From: Bacteroidales bacterium KHT7
Lineage (GTDB): Bacteria > Bacteroidota > Bacteroidia > Bacteroidales > Bacteroidaceae
Length of the DNA stretch: 60,385 bases
Reading direction: 5' to 3'
Assembly: GCA_900102385.1 (NCBI GenBank)
Contig: FNBQ01000023.1
Span: forward strand, 1 to 60,385
Below the pieces are notes generated by a model. It had not been told where the DNA came from and did no database searches. It saw nothing but the letters and a program-made list of their open reading frames with translations. The position numbers were made by a program, and so were the translations under genes. Positions 24,371 to 32,366 of the stretch are shown piece after piece. How positions within the stretch are numbered: the stretch's first letter is position 1; each line of letters starts with the position of its first letter.

Positions 24371-25927
24371 TTATTTCAACTCAAGAGTTACGATTGAGTG
24401 TGCAGGCATCTTGACTGTCAGCACGTTCTTCTTGACCTTTGCGTCCTTGAATACGGCTGGCTTGATAACGTCTGGCTTCTCGAAGCTGTTAAATTCAGCA
24501 ACGTTCTTGCAGTTAAGAATTGTTCCGTTTACAGTCTTCACATTCAGTTTGTCGAAGTTGAGAGTAACTTCGGCACTCTTTGCCAAATCAACATTTGTAA
24601 GGCTGACGTGTGTAACGCCGTCTTTTACAGAAACCGTAGAACTGATGCTGTTTAGAGTTCTGTCGCCCTCATTCTTACGCTCGTTGCGTGTTGTGCGTGA
24701 CTCGCAAGTTATATCAACAGGAATGTACTTAGCATCCTGATGAACGTTGTACATCTGGAATACATAGTAAGTTGGAGTGAGCACCATCTTGTCGTCCTTT
24801 GTAAGAATCATACTCTGAAGCACGTTAATAACCTGAGCGATGTTTGTCATCTTTACGCGGTCTGTGTACTTGTGGAAGATGTCGAGGCTCAAAGATGCAA
24901 CCATAGCGTCGCGCATAGTGTTCTGCTGGAAGAGATGACCCGGATTTGTGCCGTCTTCAACATCCCACCATGTTCCCCACTCATCTACAAGAAGGGCAAC
25001 CTGCTTCTTTGGGTCGTACTTATCCATTATCTTTATATGCTTCTGAAGAAGCGAGTCGATTCCGCAGCACTTGCCAAGACACCAGTAGTAATCATCATCA
25101 GTAAACTTTGTAGCCTTGCCCTTGCTGCCGTTCCATCCAAGAACGGTGTAGTAGTGTAGTGACAAACCGTCCATCTTTCTGCCTACGTTCTTCATCAGAA
25201 CTTCAGTCCAGTTAAGGTCGTAGTCGCTTGCACCACTGGCAATCTTGTAAAGTTTGTTTCCGTTAAACTCGCGGCAATATGTTGAATATCTGCGATAAAG
25301 GTCGCCGTAATATTCAGGACGCATGTTGCCACCACATCCCCAACTTTCATTACCAACGCCGATGTACTTAACGTGCCAAGGCTTCTCGCGACCGTTAGCC
25401 TTACGAATCTTAGCCTGAGGTCCGTCCTCGGCAGTCATGTACTCAACCCACTTTGCCATCTCCTCAACAGAGCCGCTACCTACATTAAGGCTTACATAAG
25501 GCTCGCAGCCAAGGATTTCGCAAAGATTCAGGAACTCGTGAGTACCGAAACTATTGTCCTCGACAGTTCCGCCCCAGTTATTGTTTACCATGCGTGGGCG
25601 ATTCTCTTTCGGACCGATGCCGTCTACCCAGTGATACTCATCGGCAAAACAGCCGCCTGGCCAGCGAAGAACAGGAACTTTCAAGTCCTTCAACGCCTTT
25701 ACCACATCATTTCGGTATCCGTTTGTATTCGGAATCTTAGAATCCTCACCAACCCAAAGTCCTCCGTATATACATGAGCCAAGATGCTCGGCAAACTGAC
25801 CGTAAATTTCCTTTGGAATTACGTTTCCTTCTGTGCTGTTATGTACTGCTACAGTTGCTTTTTGCTGAGCGAAGGCTGTAGTACCCATTCCGAACAGCAG
25901 CAATGCTAAAATGATTTTGAATTTCAT
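24371..25927 (-). CDS. Secreted GH51 alpha-L-arabinofuranosidase
   Basis: A 518-residue enzyme with a signal peptide ([20 protein letters not shown]). The TIM-barrel carries [14 protein letters not shown] at 87-100, the acid/base Glu194 in GVGNESWG and the nucleophile Glu316 in LLVDEWGTW, both typical of GH51. A C-terminal beta-sandwich domain (from about 400) ends the protein. It removes arabinofuranosyl side chains of arabinan, pectin or arabinoxylan. It is 24 bp after argF' and 5 bp before the SagB-like gene, an odd place among amino-acid biosynthesis genes. It complements the GH28 and PL1 enzymes elsewhere in the window. Confidence 0.95.
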   Translation of the reverse strand: MKFKIILALLLFGMGTTAFAQQKATVAVHNSTEGNVIPKEIYGQFAEHLGSCIYGGLWVGEDSKIPNTNGYRNDVVKALKDLKVPVLRWPGGCFADEYHWVDGIGPKENRPRMVNNNWGGTVEDNSFGTHEFLNLCEILGCEPYVSLNVGSGSVEEMAKWVEYMTAEDGPQAKIRKANGREKPWHVKYIGVGNESWGCGGNMRPEYYGDLYRRYSTYCREFNGNKLYKIASGASDYDLNWTEVLMKNVGRKMDGLSLHYYTVLGWNGSKGKATKFTDDDYYWCLGKCCGIDSLLQKHIKIMDKYDPKKQVALLVDEWGTWWDVEDGTNPGHLFQQNTMRDAMVASLSLDIFHKYTDRVKMTNIAQVINVLQSMILTKDDKMVLTPTYYVFQMYNVHQDAKYIPVDITCESRTTRNERKNEGDRTLNSISSTVSVKDGVTHVSLTNVDLAKSAEVTLNFDKLNVKTVNGTILNCKNVAEFNSFEKPDVIKPAVFKDAKVKKNVLTVKMPAHSIVTLELK

Positions 25928-25951
25928 GTTGTTTGTTATATGTATTTTGTA

Positions 25952-26917
25952 TTATTTCAATCCTTCGAGAAGTCTCTTCAGAACAACGGTTGCCGAAATC
26001 TCACGGTTTGCAGCCTCTGGAATCACGAGCGATGTCTCAGCCTCGATAACATCGTCGCTCACAATCATGTTGCGGCGAACAGGCAAACAGTGCATGAAGT
26101 AAGCGTTGTTAGTTACAGCCATGTGTGCAGAATCTACCGTCCAACTCATGTCCTGAGAGAGAACCTTTCCGTAGTCATCTGGATTTGTAACGCCCGGACA
26201 ACTCCAGTTCTTTGCATAAACGAAGTCTGCGCCTTCGAGAGCCTTCATCTGGTCGTACTCCACACGGGCATTGCCAACAAACTTAGGATCGAGTTCGTAT
26301 CCCTTCGGATGAGTTACGACGAAATCGACATCGGCAGCGTTCATCCACTGTGCGAACGAGTTTGGAACAGCCTGAGGCAATGCCTTTGGATGAGGAGCCC
26401 ATGTCATTACAACCTTTGGACGGGCAGTTTTCTTGTACTCTTCGATTGTAATCAAATCGGCAAAACTCTGCAACGGATGAACAGTTGCACTCTCCATGAA
26501 GAAAACAGGTTTGCCACTATATTTAATGAACTGGTTCAGAATCTTCTCCTCGTAATCGTCCTTGCGACTCTCGAAAGTTGCGAACGAACGAACTCCGATG
26601 ATATCGCAATAGCAAGCCATCACCGGGATAGCTTCGAGAAGATGCTCGCTCTTGTCGCCATTCATCACAACGCCGCGCTCAGTCTCGAGTTTCCATGCGC
26701 CCTGATTAACATCGAGCACGATTACGTTCATGCCAAGATTCATGGCTGCCTTCTGCGTGCTCAGACGGGTACGAAGGCTATTGTTGAAAAAGATGAGCAT
26801 GGCAGTCTTGTTCTTGCCAAGTTCCTGATACTTGAAACGGTCTTTCTTTATCTCTGCGGCTTCTTGAAGCGCAAGCCTCAAATCGCCCAAATCTTCTACA
26901 TTCTGAAAATAGCGCAT
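25952..26917 (-). CDS. argF': N-acyl-L-ornithine carbamoyltransferase (ArgF' type)
   Basis: A 321-residue transcarbamylase of the acylornithine branch of arginine synthesis. The carbamoyl-phosphate loop is SLRTRLST at 47-54, Trp75 is in GAWKLE, HCLPVRR lies near 270. Bacteroides enzymes of this type use N-succinylornithine, while the Xanthomonas type uses N-acetylornithine. The deciding residue in published structural work is Pro90 in Bacteroides and Glu at the same site in Xanthomonas. Here the segment is GDKSEHLLEA, so residue 90 is Ser. A small residue should favour succinylornithine. It lies 12 bp after the NigD-like gene in a run with proB and proA. Confidence 0.93.
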   Translation of the reverse strand: MRYFQNVEDLGDLRLALQEAAEIKKDRFKYQELGKNKTAMLIFFNNSLRTRLSTQKAAMNLGMNVIVLDVNQGAWKLETERGVVMNGDKSEHLLEAIPVMACYCDIIGVRSFATFESRKDDYEEKILNQFIKYSGKPVFFMESATVHPLQSFADLITIEEYKKTARPKVVMTWAPHPKALPQAVPNSFAQWMNAADVDFVVTHPKGYELDPKFVGNARVEYDQMKALEGADFVYAKNWSCPGVTNPDDYGKVLSQDMSWTVDSAHMAVTNNAYFMHCLPVRRNMIVSDDVIEAETSLVIPEAANREISATVVLKRLLEGLK

Positions 26918-26929
26918 AGTTGTTATTCT

Positions 26930-27565
26930 TTATTGATTATAAGCAAATTTATAGTATTTCATTCCCTCGCCGTAGAGGTTCACTCCCATACTAATTGTGT
27001 CGCCGTCAGCAAGTTGATACTGTTTAAGCGGAACGGAAAGATATGCCCTGTGAGTGTAATATTCGGCATCTTCGCCACGGTTGTGATAGAGCCTAAGAGA
27101 CACAAGCCGATGTTCGCCGGAAACAGAAATTGAATCTTGTCCGAAGTGAAACGAGTGAGCCTCGCCTGCCCCTTCAATCTGAAGGACGATGTTAATATAT
27201 CCTGCCGAAAGCCAGATGCCCTGCATCCTAACCGAATCGGTCTTGAATCCGCCTTTTATGTGGTTCGACGGAACAGGAACGGGCGAAATCGTCTTTGTTG
27301 TGTTGTACAGATAGATGCTCGATTCGTCGACAAGTCTGTACTGAGCCACGACGCGATAGAGCGTGTCCTTCTTATATCCGCCCGATGCGTTACTTACCGA
27401 ATAACTAATGCCGTCGCCATCGTTCATCTTCTCGATTGTTCCGCTTTTGTCGGTAATCACATCGGCAAAACTCGTAAGCACATCAGGATATCTGCCGCCG
27501 TCGTTTTCATCATCGCAGGCAACAATCATCAGCAGCAGGCAAAGACACAGACAGATTCTCTTCAT
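26930..27565 (-). CDS. NigD-like lipoprotein
   Basis: A 211-residue exported lipoprotein. The signal peptide MKRICLCLCLLLMIVAC ends at Cys17, followed by an acidic DDENDGG typical of Bacteroidota surface lipoproteins. The mature protein is predicted all-beta (YRVVAQYRLV, INIVLQIEG, RAYLSVPLKQY). Sequence layout resembles the NigD-like family, a group of unknown function first noted beside nim/bacteriocin-type clusters. It is 4 bp after proA and 12 bp before argF', so it is within the amino-acid operon without an evident link. The family call is moderate. Confidence 0.7.
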   Translation of the reverse strand: MKRICLCLCLLLMIVACDDENDGGRYPDVLTSFADVITDKSGTIEKMNDGDGISYSVSNASGGYKKDTLYRVVAQYRLVDESSIYLYNTTKTISPVPVPSNHIKGGFKTDSVRMQGIWLSAGYINIVLQIEGAGEAHSFHFGQDSISVSGEHRLVSLRLYHNRGEDAEYYTHRAYLSVPLKQYQLADGDTISMGVNLYGEGMKYYKFAYNQ

Positions 27566-27569
27566 GGCA

Positions 27570-28820
27570 TCATTTTGGTCTTACCTGTCCGTTGCCCTTT
27601 ATTATCCACTTGTAGGTGCATATTTCCTCAAGGGCCATAGGACCTCGGGCGTGCATTTTCTGAGTGCTGATGCCGATTTCTGCGCCAAGTCCGAACTGCG
27701 CTCCGTCGGTAAACGATGTAGGAGCGTTGGTATAGACACATGCGGCATCGACCACGCGACTGAATTTGTCGGCGCGGGCTGAATCTTCGGTTATGATGCA
27801 CTCGCTGTGGCGAGAACTGTTCTTGCGGATGTAAGCCAAAGCCTCATCGAACGTAGCAACAACTTTCAGAGCCATCTTATAGTCCTGAAATTCGGTACCA
27901 AAACTGTCGGCTGTGGCATGCTGAAGAAGTTCGGCAGGATAAGAGCCACTGAGCGCAACATAAGAAACCTCATCGGCATAGATGATGACGTTTTCATTGG
28001 CTAGCGGAGCACACAACTCCGGTATGTCAGCCAATCGGCTTTCGTGAACAAGCGTGCAGTCGAGTGCGTTGCAGACGCTTACTCTTCGGGTCTTTGCATT
28101 GTTGATTATCGCCTTGCCTTTCTCCAAGTCGCCAAACTCATCGAAATAAGCATGGCAGATGCCTGCGCCAGTCTCGATGACCGGAACTTTTGCCGTATCG
28201 CGTACAAACTGTATCAGTCTTGAACTTCCGCGAGGAATAATCAAATCTACATAATCGACAGCCTCGAGCAACTCGGCAGTTGCCTCGTGAGTTGCAGGAA
28301 GAAGCTGCGCAACCATCTCGCTCACGCCAAAACGCTTCAACACAGTGTGAATTACGTTCATTATGGCGCGGTTGCTGTCGTCGGCATCCTTTCCGCCCTT
28401 CAAGATGCAGGCATTTCCGCTCTTCAGGCAGAGAGAAAAGACATCGAATGTGACATTAGGACGAGCTTCGTAAACAATTCCGATGACGCCGAAAGGCACG
28501 CTCACGCGAGTAATGTCGAGACCGTTAGGCAACACGCTGTGCTTCAGCACTCTGCCAAGAGGCGACGGCAACAGAGCCACATGGCGCGTATCCGAAGCAA
28601 TGCCATCGATACGTTCCTTTGTCAGTTTTAGTCTGTCGTACATCGGGTTGGCAGGATCCATTCGTGCCAAATCCTTTGCGTTAGCCTCAAGAATGGCTGG
28701 AGTCTGAGCAACGGCTTCATCTACCACCGCCAAAAGAATCTCGTTAATGCGCTTGTCGTCCAAGTCGGACAACGAGGTGCTTGCCTCGCGAACTGATTCA
28801 AAAAGTTTGCTTAATGCCAT
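27570..28820 (-). CDS. proA: Glutamate-5-semialdehyde dehydrogenase (gamma-glutamyl phosphate reductase)
   Basis: A 416-residue aldehyde-dehydrogenase-fold enzyme, second step of proline synthesis, reducing gamma-glutamyl phosphate with NADPH. The catalytic Cys lies in [15 protein letters not shown] (near 254), IPRGSSRLI is at about 185-193, and the C-terminal [13 protein letters not shown] is typical. The ATG at 28820 ([14 protein letters not shown]) is preferred over the in-frame TTG at 28826. It begins 9 bp after proB ends, so the unstable intermediate is produced by a co-translated pair. Confidence 0.97.
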   Translation of the reverse strand: MALSKLFESVREASTSLSDLDDKRINEILLAVVDEAVAQTPAILEANAKDLARMDPANPMYDRLKLTKERIDGIASDTRHVALLPSPLGRVLKHSVLPNGLDITRVSVPFGVIGIVYEARPNVTFDVFSLCLKSGNACILKGGKDADDSNRAIMNVIHTVLKRFGVSEMVAQLLPATHEATAELLEAVDYVDLIIPRGSSRLIQFVRDTAKVPVIETGAGICHAYFDEFGDLEKGKAIINNAKTRRVSVCNALDCTLVHESRLADIPELCAPLANENVIIYADEVSYVALSGSYPAELLQHATADSFGTEFQDYKMALKVVATFDEALAYIRKNSSRHSECIITEDSARADKFSRVVDAACVYTNAPTSFTDGAQFGLGAEIGISTQKMHARGPMALEEICTYKWIIKGNGQVRPK

Positions 28821-28829
28821 AATCAAAGT

Positions 28830-29912
28830 TTAGTCTAAATACAGATAATCGTAATGAACAAGAGGTTTCTGGTCGTGCTTTCCTATAACGTCTCGGGCTT
28901 CGTCGGCAGAGCACGATACTTTTCCTACGCCTATTGCCTTGCCCGAATGGTTCACGACCTTGACGATATCGTCTTTCTCGAAATCGCCTTCAATCTTTAC
29001 AACGCCAACAGGCAGTATGCTTGCAGCCTTTCTGCCCTTTATCGCCTTCACGGCCTCTTCGTTTAGATGAAGTTCGCCCTTTGCGAATCCGGCAGAGTGC
29101 GAAATCCACTTCTTAACGCTCGAAACCTCGTCTTTCCTAGGAATGAAATGAGTAAAAGTTGTCTCTTCGGTGCGTGTTATGAGGTCGACCAAGATATTGT
29201 CTTTCTTTCCGTTGGCAATGAAAACGTCGAGACCTTCCTCTGCCACCTTTCGGGCGATGGTTGTCTTCGTAATCATTCCGCCGCGGCCGAAGCCCGACTT
29301 CTCGGTCTGAACATACTGGGTGAGGTCTTCGCCCGGATTAACCTCGCGAATCACCCTTGCCTTCGGGTCTGACGGATTTCCTGTGAAGATTCCGTCGATA
29401 TTGCTCAGAATGATGAGAGCGTCAGCATCCATCATGGTGGCGATGAGTCCCGAAAGTTCGTCGTTATCGGTAAACATCAGTTCAGTAAGCGATATCGTGT
29501 CGTTCTCATTAACGATTGGAATAACGCCGTTCTCAAGCATCACCATCATGCAGTTGCGCTGGTTAAGATAATGGCGGCGGGTTCCGAAGTTCTCTTTCAT
29601 TGTAAGAACCTGCCCCACCGCAATATGGTGTTCCTTAAAGAAATCGTAGTAACGGCGAATGAGTTTTGCCTGTCCCACTGCCGAGAAAAGCTGGCGTTGG
29701 TCTACGCTGTCCATCTTTCGCGACACCTTCAGCTCGCTTCGGCCTGAAGCCACAGCTCCCGATGACACAAGGATTATCTCGATTCCGAGTTTGCGAAGTT
29801 CGGCCACTTGGTCGACAATTGCCGACATGCGCGTAACATCGAGTGTTCCGTCCTTACGCGTCAGAACATTACTACCAATCTTTACAGTTATTCTTCTATA
29901 TTTCTGTTCCAT
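28830..29912 (-). CDS. proB: Glutamate 5-kinase with C-terminal PUA domain
   Basis: A 360-residue enzyme, first step of proline synthesis. The amino-acid-kinase domain carries VKIGSNVLTRKDG at about 10-22, LVSSGAVASGR at about 50-60 and ENDTIS near 143. The PUA domain occupies roughly 270-355 (GVVKIEGDFEKDDIVKVVN). Feedback inhibition by proline acts on the kinase domain in this family. The start MEQKYRRITVKIGS at 29912 is preferred over a longer frame beginning at 29939. It precedes proA by 9 bp. Confidence 0.97.
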   Translation of the reverse strand: MEQKYRRITVKIGSNVLTRKDGTLDVTRMSAIVDQVAELRKLGIEIILVSSGAVASGRSELKVSRKMDSVDQRQLFSAVGQAKLIRRYYDFFKEHHIAVGQVLTMKENFGTRRHYLNQRNCMMVMLENGVIPIVNENDTISLTELMFTDNDELSGLIATMMDADALIILSNIDGIFTGNPSDPKARVIREVNPGEDLTQYVQTEKSGFGRGGMITKTTIARKVAEEGLDVFIANGKKDNILVDLITRTEETTFTHFIPRKDEVSSVKKWISHSAGFAKGELHLNEEAVKAIKGRKAASILPVGVVKIEGDFEKDDIVKVVNHSGKAIGVGKVSCSADEARDVIGKHDQKPLVHYDYLYLD

Positions 29913-29947
29913 TTTCGAATCAAAAAAAATATTCAGCAAAAACGTTT

Positions 29948-30451
29948 TTACTTGTCAACCTTCCTGATGCTGTCGATAATGCGGTCGATGTCCTCTTCCA
30001 TGCCCTCAACATAGACGATTATCATGAGATACGCCACGGTAGAGTTTTCGGGCGCGAGAGTAATCAAATACACTCCGTTATTGCCGAGGTCGCCCTCAAC
30101 GATATGCCCTTTAATCTCCGGAAGATTCTTAATCTCGTCTATACCCGACGCATCTTTTATCCCGATGCTTGCGGCAATCATCTGCATCGTCTCCTTCATC
30201 TGGTCGGGCTCAAGCCCGTCGCGGTCAATCATCTGCAACGAAACCATATAGTCTTCTGCCGAAACTTCGTACAACTGGGGTGTGTTCTTCCTTATCTGTA
30301 CAGGCTCAACACTCGTAAAGGCAATGCCTCCTTTTTCCCACACGCAAGCAACGGCTTGGACAGAATCCTGCTCAACCATTTTGCTTTCTTGTGCTACGGC
30401 CGGCGCGCTCATGAAAGAAGCCGCCAAAGCCCACAATGCCATGCATTTCAT
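29948..30451 (-). CDS. Small exported hypothetical protein
   Basis: A 167-residue protein. The most likely start is 30451 (MKCMALWALAASFMSAPAVAQ), which gives a clean signal peptide; a longer frame to 30568 would run over the probable promoter. The mature protein has a repeat of amphipathic segments (SLQMIDRDGLEPDQMKE, ASGIDEIKNLPEIKG) and YLMIIVYVEGMEEDIDRI. It resembles the small DUF4252-like exported proteins of Bacteroidota, but I am not sure. It lies 35 bp upstream of proB and probably opens the seven-gene minus-strand run ending at 23745. Confidence 0.75.
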   Translation of the reverse strand: MKCMALWALAASFMSAPAVAQESKMVEQDSVQAVACVWEKGGIAFTSVEPVQIRKNTPQLYEVSAEDYMVSLQMIDRDGLEPDQMKETMQMIAASIGIKDASGIDEIKNLPEIKGHIVEGDLGNNGVYLITLAPENSTVAYLMIIVYVEGMEEDIDRIIDSIRKVDK

Positions 30452-30495
30452 TAAGTTAACTGACGTTAAGATTTTCGTTCTTCTGAATTTGTGTT

Positions 30496-30503
30496 CAAAT
30501 TTA
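30496..30503 (-). promoter_or_regulatory. -7 box upstream of the 29948-30451 gene
   Basis: The minus strand reads TAAATTTG (plus CAAATTTA), 44 bp before the chosen ATG, consistent with the shorter start. No good -33 box is seen. Confidence 0.5.
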
Positions 30504-30554
30504 CGAGTTTTTTGCGATATGACATTCATTAGCTCAAAAAAACTTAAAAAAAAG

Positions 30555-30586
30555 TTTGCGTTTCTCATTTTTATACATTATATTTG
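30555..30586 (+). promoter_or_regulatory. Strong promoter of the 53-residue gene
   Basis: TTTG at 30555-30558 and TATATTTG at 30579-30586 with exactly 20 bp spacing. Transcription would start near 30593, leaving a leader of about 54 bases before the ATG at 30647. Confidence 0.85.
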
Positions 30587-30646
30587 CGGATGAGGATAAT
30601 ATAAGAAGAAAAGAACTTTTTTTACACTATATAATAATTTATTGTT

Positions 30647-30808
30647 ATGAATACTACGAAGATGAAAAAGGCTGAAAATGACAGGAGACCTGTTGTTTCT
30701 ACCACTTACGGAATTACTCGTATGAGAGGGATGAGTTGGAATGATATGCGCCGTGCACTTAGTGTAGGTTTGGGCAAAAGATTCTCTGCAACACGCAGAT
30801 TTGCCTGA
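30647..30808 (+). CDS. Short basic protein, 53 residues, function unknown
   Basis: The gene begins MNTTKMKKAENDRRPVVS and ends KRFSATRRFA. It has about 13 Lys/Arg against 3 acidic residues, so a net charge near +10, and no membrane segment. A central TTYGITRMRGMSWNDMRRAL is the least biased part and could be a helix. It is too short for many gene callers, but a near-perfect promoter (30555-30586) and a 13-bp-stem terminator (30833-30886) frame it precisely, so this is an independent transcript of about 290 bases. The basic character suggests nucleic-acid or ribosome binding. I do not recognise the family. The transcript could also act as an RNA. Confidence 0.75.
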   Translation: MNTTKMKKAENDRRPVVSTTYGITRMRGMSWNDMRRALSVGLGKRFSATRRFA

Positions 30809-30832
30809 AGCTTCGGAAAAAGAAATTTTCAA

Positions 30833-30886
30833 AAAAAGTCTACTTTGCAAGGAAAATGAATAATCTTTCATTGAAGTAGACTTTTT
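30833..30886 (+). terminator. Terminator of the 53-residue gene
   Basis: A 13-bp perfect stem (30833-30845 with 30874-30886, AGTCTACTT against AAGTAGACT) closing a 28-base loop, ending in five T. It stops just before the adenosine deaminase gene. Confidence 0.85.
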
Positions 30887-30914
30887 CTATGCAGAAAACA
30901 TCTGACAAAAAATA

Positions 30915-32318
30915 TTGCTTGTGCTTAAATTTCATAATACGACTAAAAACATAATCCTAATCCTGCTGTTTGCCATCAGCCAGAATTTGACGGCAAGCGA
31001 CAAGGTCTCGACACTCGAACGGCGTGCCGACAGTATTATGCGCATAATGGTGAGCGAATACCACAAGCAGTACAAAAAGCCTTTCGAAACCATAAACCTT
31101 ACCGATTCTACTATCTGGAATACAAGACTTTACAAATTTTGTAAACAACTGCCCAAAGGCGGAGAACTGCACGTTCACAGCACGGCTCTTCTGGCCTTCG
31201 ACGACTATTGCAGTTTTTTGGCATCACAGCCAAACATATACATTCAGATTGAGGGGGATAACATCGGACACACTCTCTATCAGACCGATCCTTACGATGT
31301 TCCGGCAGGATATCTTCCGGCAAGAACATGTTTGTCTGGCAATTATCTTACGCGCGACAGATGTCTGAAACTATACACTTTCAACGGGGGCTCCCAGCCC
31401 AACCCATGGAAAGATTTTCAGCCAATATTCAGAAGGATTTTCAACGGGGCTTTCGGCTCGCCAGAGAACTTCGAAAAGTACATGGAAAACGCATTCAACA
31501 TCTACGTCGAAAACAATATTCAGTTTGCCGAGATAAGAATCGGCTCAACTATGGACCGCGACATTTTTCTGAGCATGGCGGAGATGATAATGAAAGCGTG
31601 CAACAATGTGCGCAAAAAGGCAGACTTTCATGTCTCAATAATTGGCACTGGCAACAAAGGCTACTCACTCGAAGAGGTTCAGAAGCGAATTGACAATGTC
31701 GCATACGTTCAGCAGCACATAAAAGACACACTGATGGGCAAATGCAACGTCGTTACGGGATTCGATCTCGTTTCGAACGAGGACTGCAACAATGGTTTTG
31801 AATATTATTACGATGTTTTGAAGAAATGCGAGCACGAACATCCCGATTTGAAACTCTATCTTCATGCAGGCGAAACAAAGAACACAAAGAACGACAACAT
31901 TATGTGGGCTATAAAATTGGGGGCAAAGCGCATAGGACATGCCTTCAACATGTATTTTTTCCCAGATTTATACAACGAAATCAGACAAAATGATATCTGC
32001 ATAGAGACTTGTCCGCTGAGTAGCGTGAAACTTGGATATTGTTCGGACATGAAATCGCATCCAAGCATCGAATACATTCATTCGGGACTTCCGGCTGCCA
32101 TTTGCAGCGACGACCCTACAATTTTTGAGCACACGGCTCTTACAGACGATTTCTTTGCCGTAATCGCAGAATGGAATCTCAGTCTAAGCGAAGTTAAGCA
32201 ACTCTGCATGAACAGCATAACATACAGTTCGCTTTCTAAAAAGGCAAAGAAAAGGATTATGAAAGACTGGAAGAAGCGATGGGCTGAGTTTGTCAGAGGC
32301 ATCGCAGAGCAAAAATAA
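30915..32318 (+). CDS. Secreted adenosine deaminase-like metallohydrolase (ADGF type)
   Basis: About 467 residues, larger than cytosolic adenosine deaminases. The hydrophobic segment NIILILLFAISQNLTAS at about 12-28 acts as signal peptide. Zinc and catalytic residues of the amidohydrolase barrel are all visible: HVH at 86-88, HAGE at 317-320, GHA at 341-343 and SDDP at 398-401. The large N-terminal part and export signal resemble the ADGF/CECR1 group. It would deaminate extracellular adenosine or related nucleosides. No ATG is in frame before the signal peptide: candidates are TTG 30915 and GTG 30921. An ATG at 30889 is one base out of frame across a run of six A. The gene lies directly behind a terminator, so its own promoter is not clear. 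Confidence 0.88.
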   Translation: MLVLKFHNTTKNIILILLFAISQNLTASDKVSTLERRADSIMRIMVSEYHKQYKKPFETINLTDSTIWNTRLYKFCKQLPKGGELHVHSTALLAFDDYCSFLASQPNIYIQIEGDNIGHTLYQTDPYDVPAGYLPARTCLSGNYLTRDRCLKLYTFNGGSQPNPWKDFQPIFRRIFNGAFGSPENFEKYMENAFNIYVENNIQFAEIRIGSTMDRDIFLSMAEMIMKACNNVRKKADFHVSIIGTGNKGYSLEEVQKRIDNVAYVQQHIKDTLMGKCNVVTGFDLVSNEDCNNGFEYYYDVLKKCEHEHPDLKLYLHAGETKNTKNDNIMWAIKLGAKRIGHAFNMYFFPDLYNEIRQNDICIETCPLSSVKLGYCSDMKSHPSIEYIHSGLPAAICSDDPTIFEHTALTDDFFAVIAEWNLSLSEVKQLCMNSITYSSLSKKAKKRIMKDWKKRWAEFVRGIAEQK

Positions 32319-32322
32319 AAAA

Positions 32323-32358
32323 CGTGCCCGACAGGCTTATGCAATACTATCGGACACG
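32323..32358. terminator. Shared terminator between the deaminase and pectate lyase genes
   Basis: Stem of CGTGCCCGACAG (32323-32334) with CTATCGGACACG (32347-32358), two mismatches, flanked by A- and T-runs. It ends both convergent genes. Confidence 0.8.
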
Positions 32359-32366
32359 CTTGTTTT

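Noticed and set aside
25940-27133. 397-codon plus-strand frame opposite argF' and the NigD-like gene
   Set aside because: It mirrors the coding strand, has no family signature and argF' is complete on the other strand.
30578-30871. 97-codon minus-strand frame opposite the 53-residue gene
   Set aside because: It reads through the promoter and terminator of the plus-strand unit and has no recognisable features.
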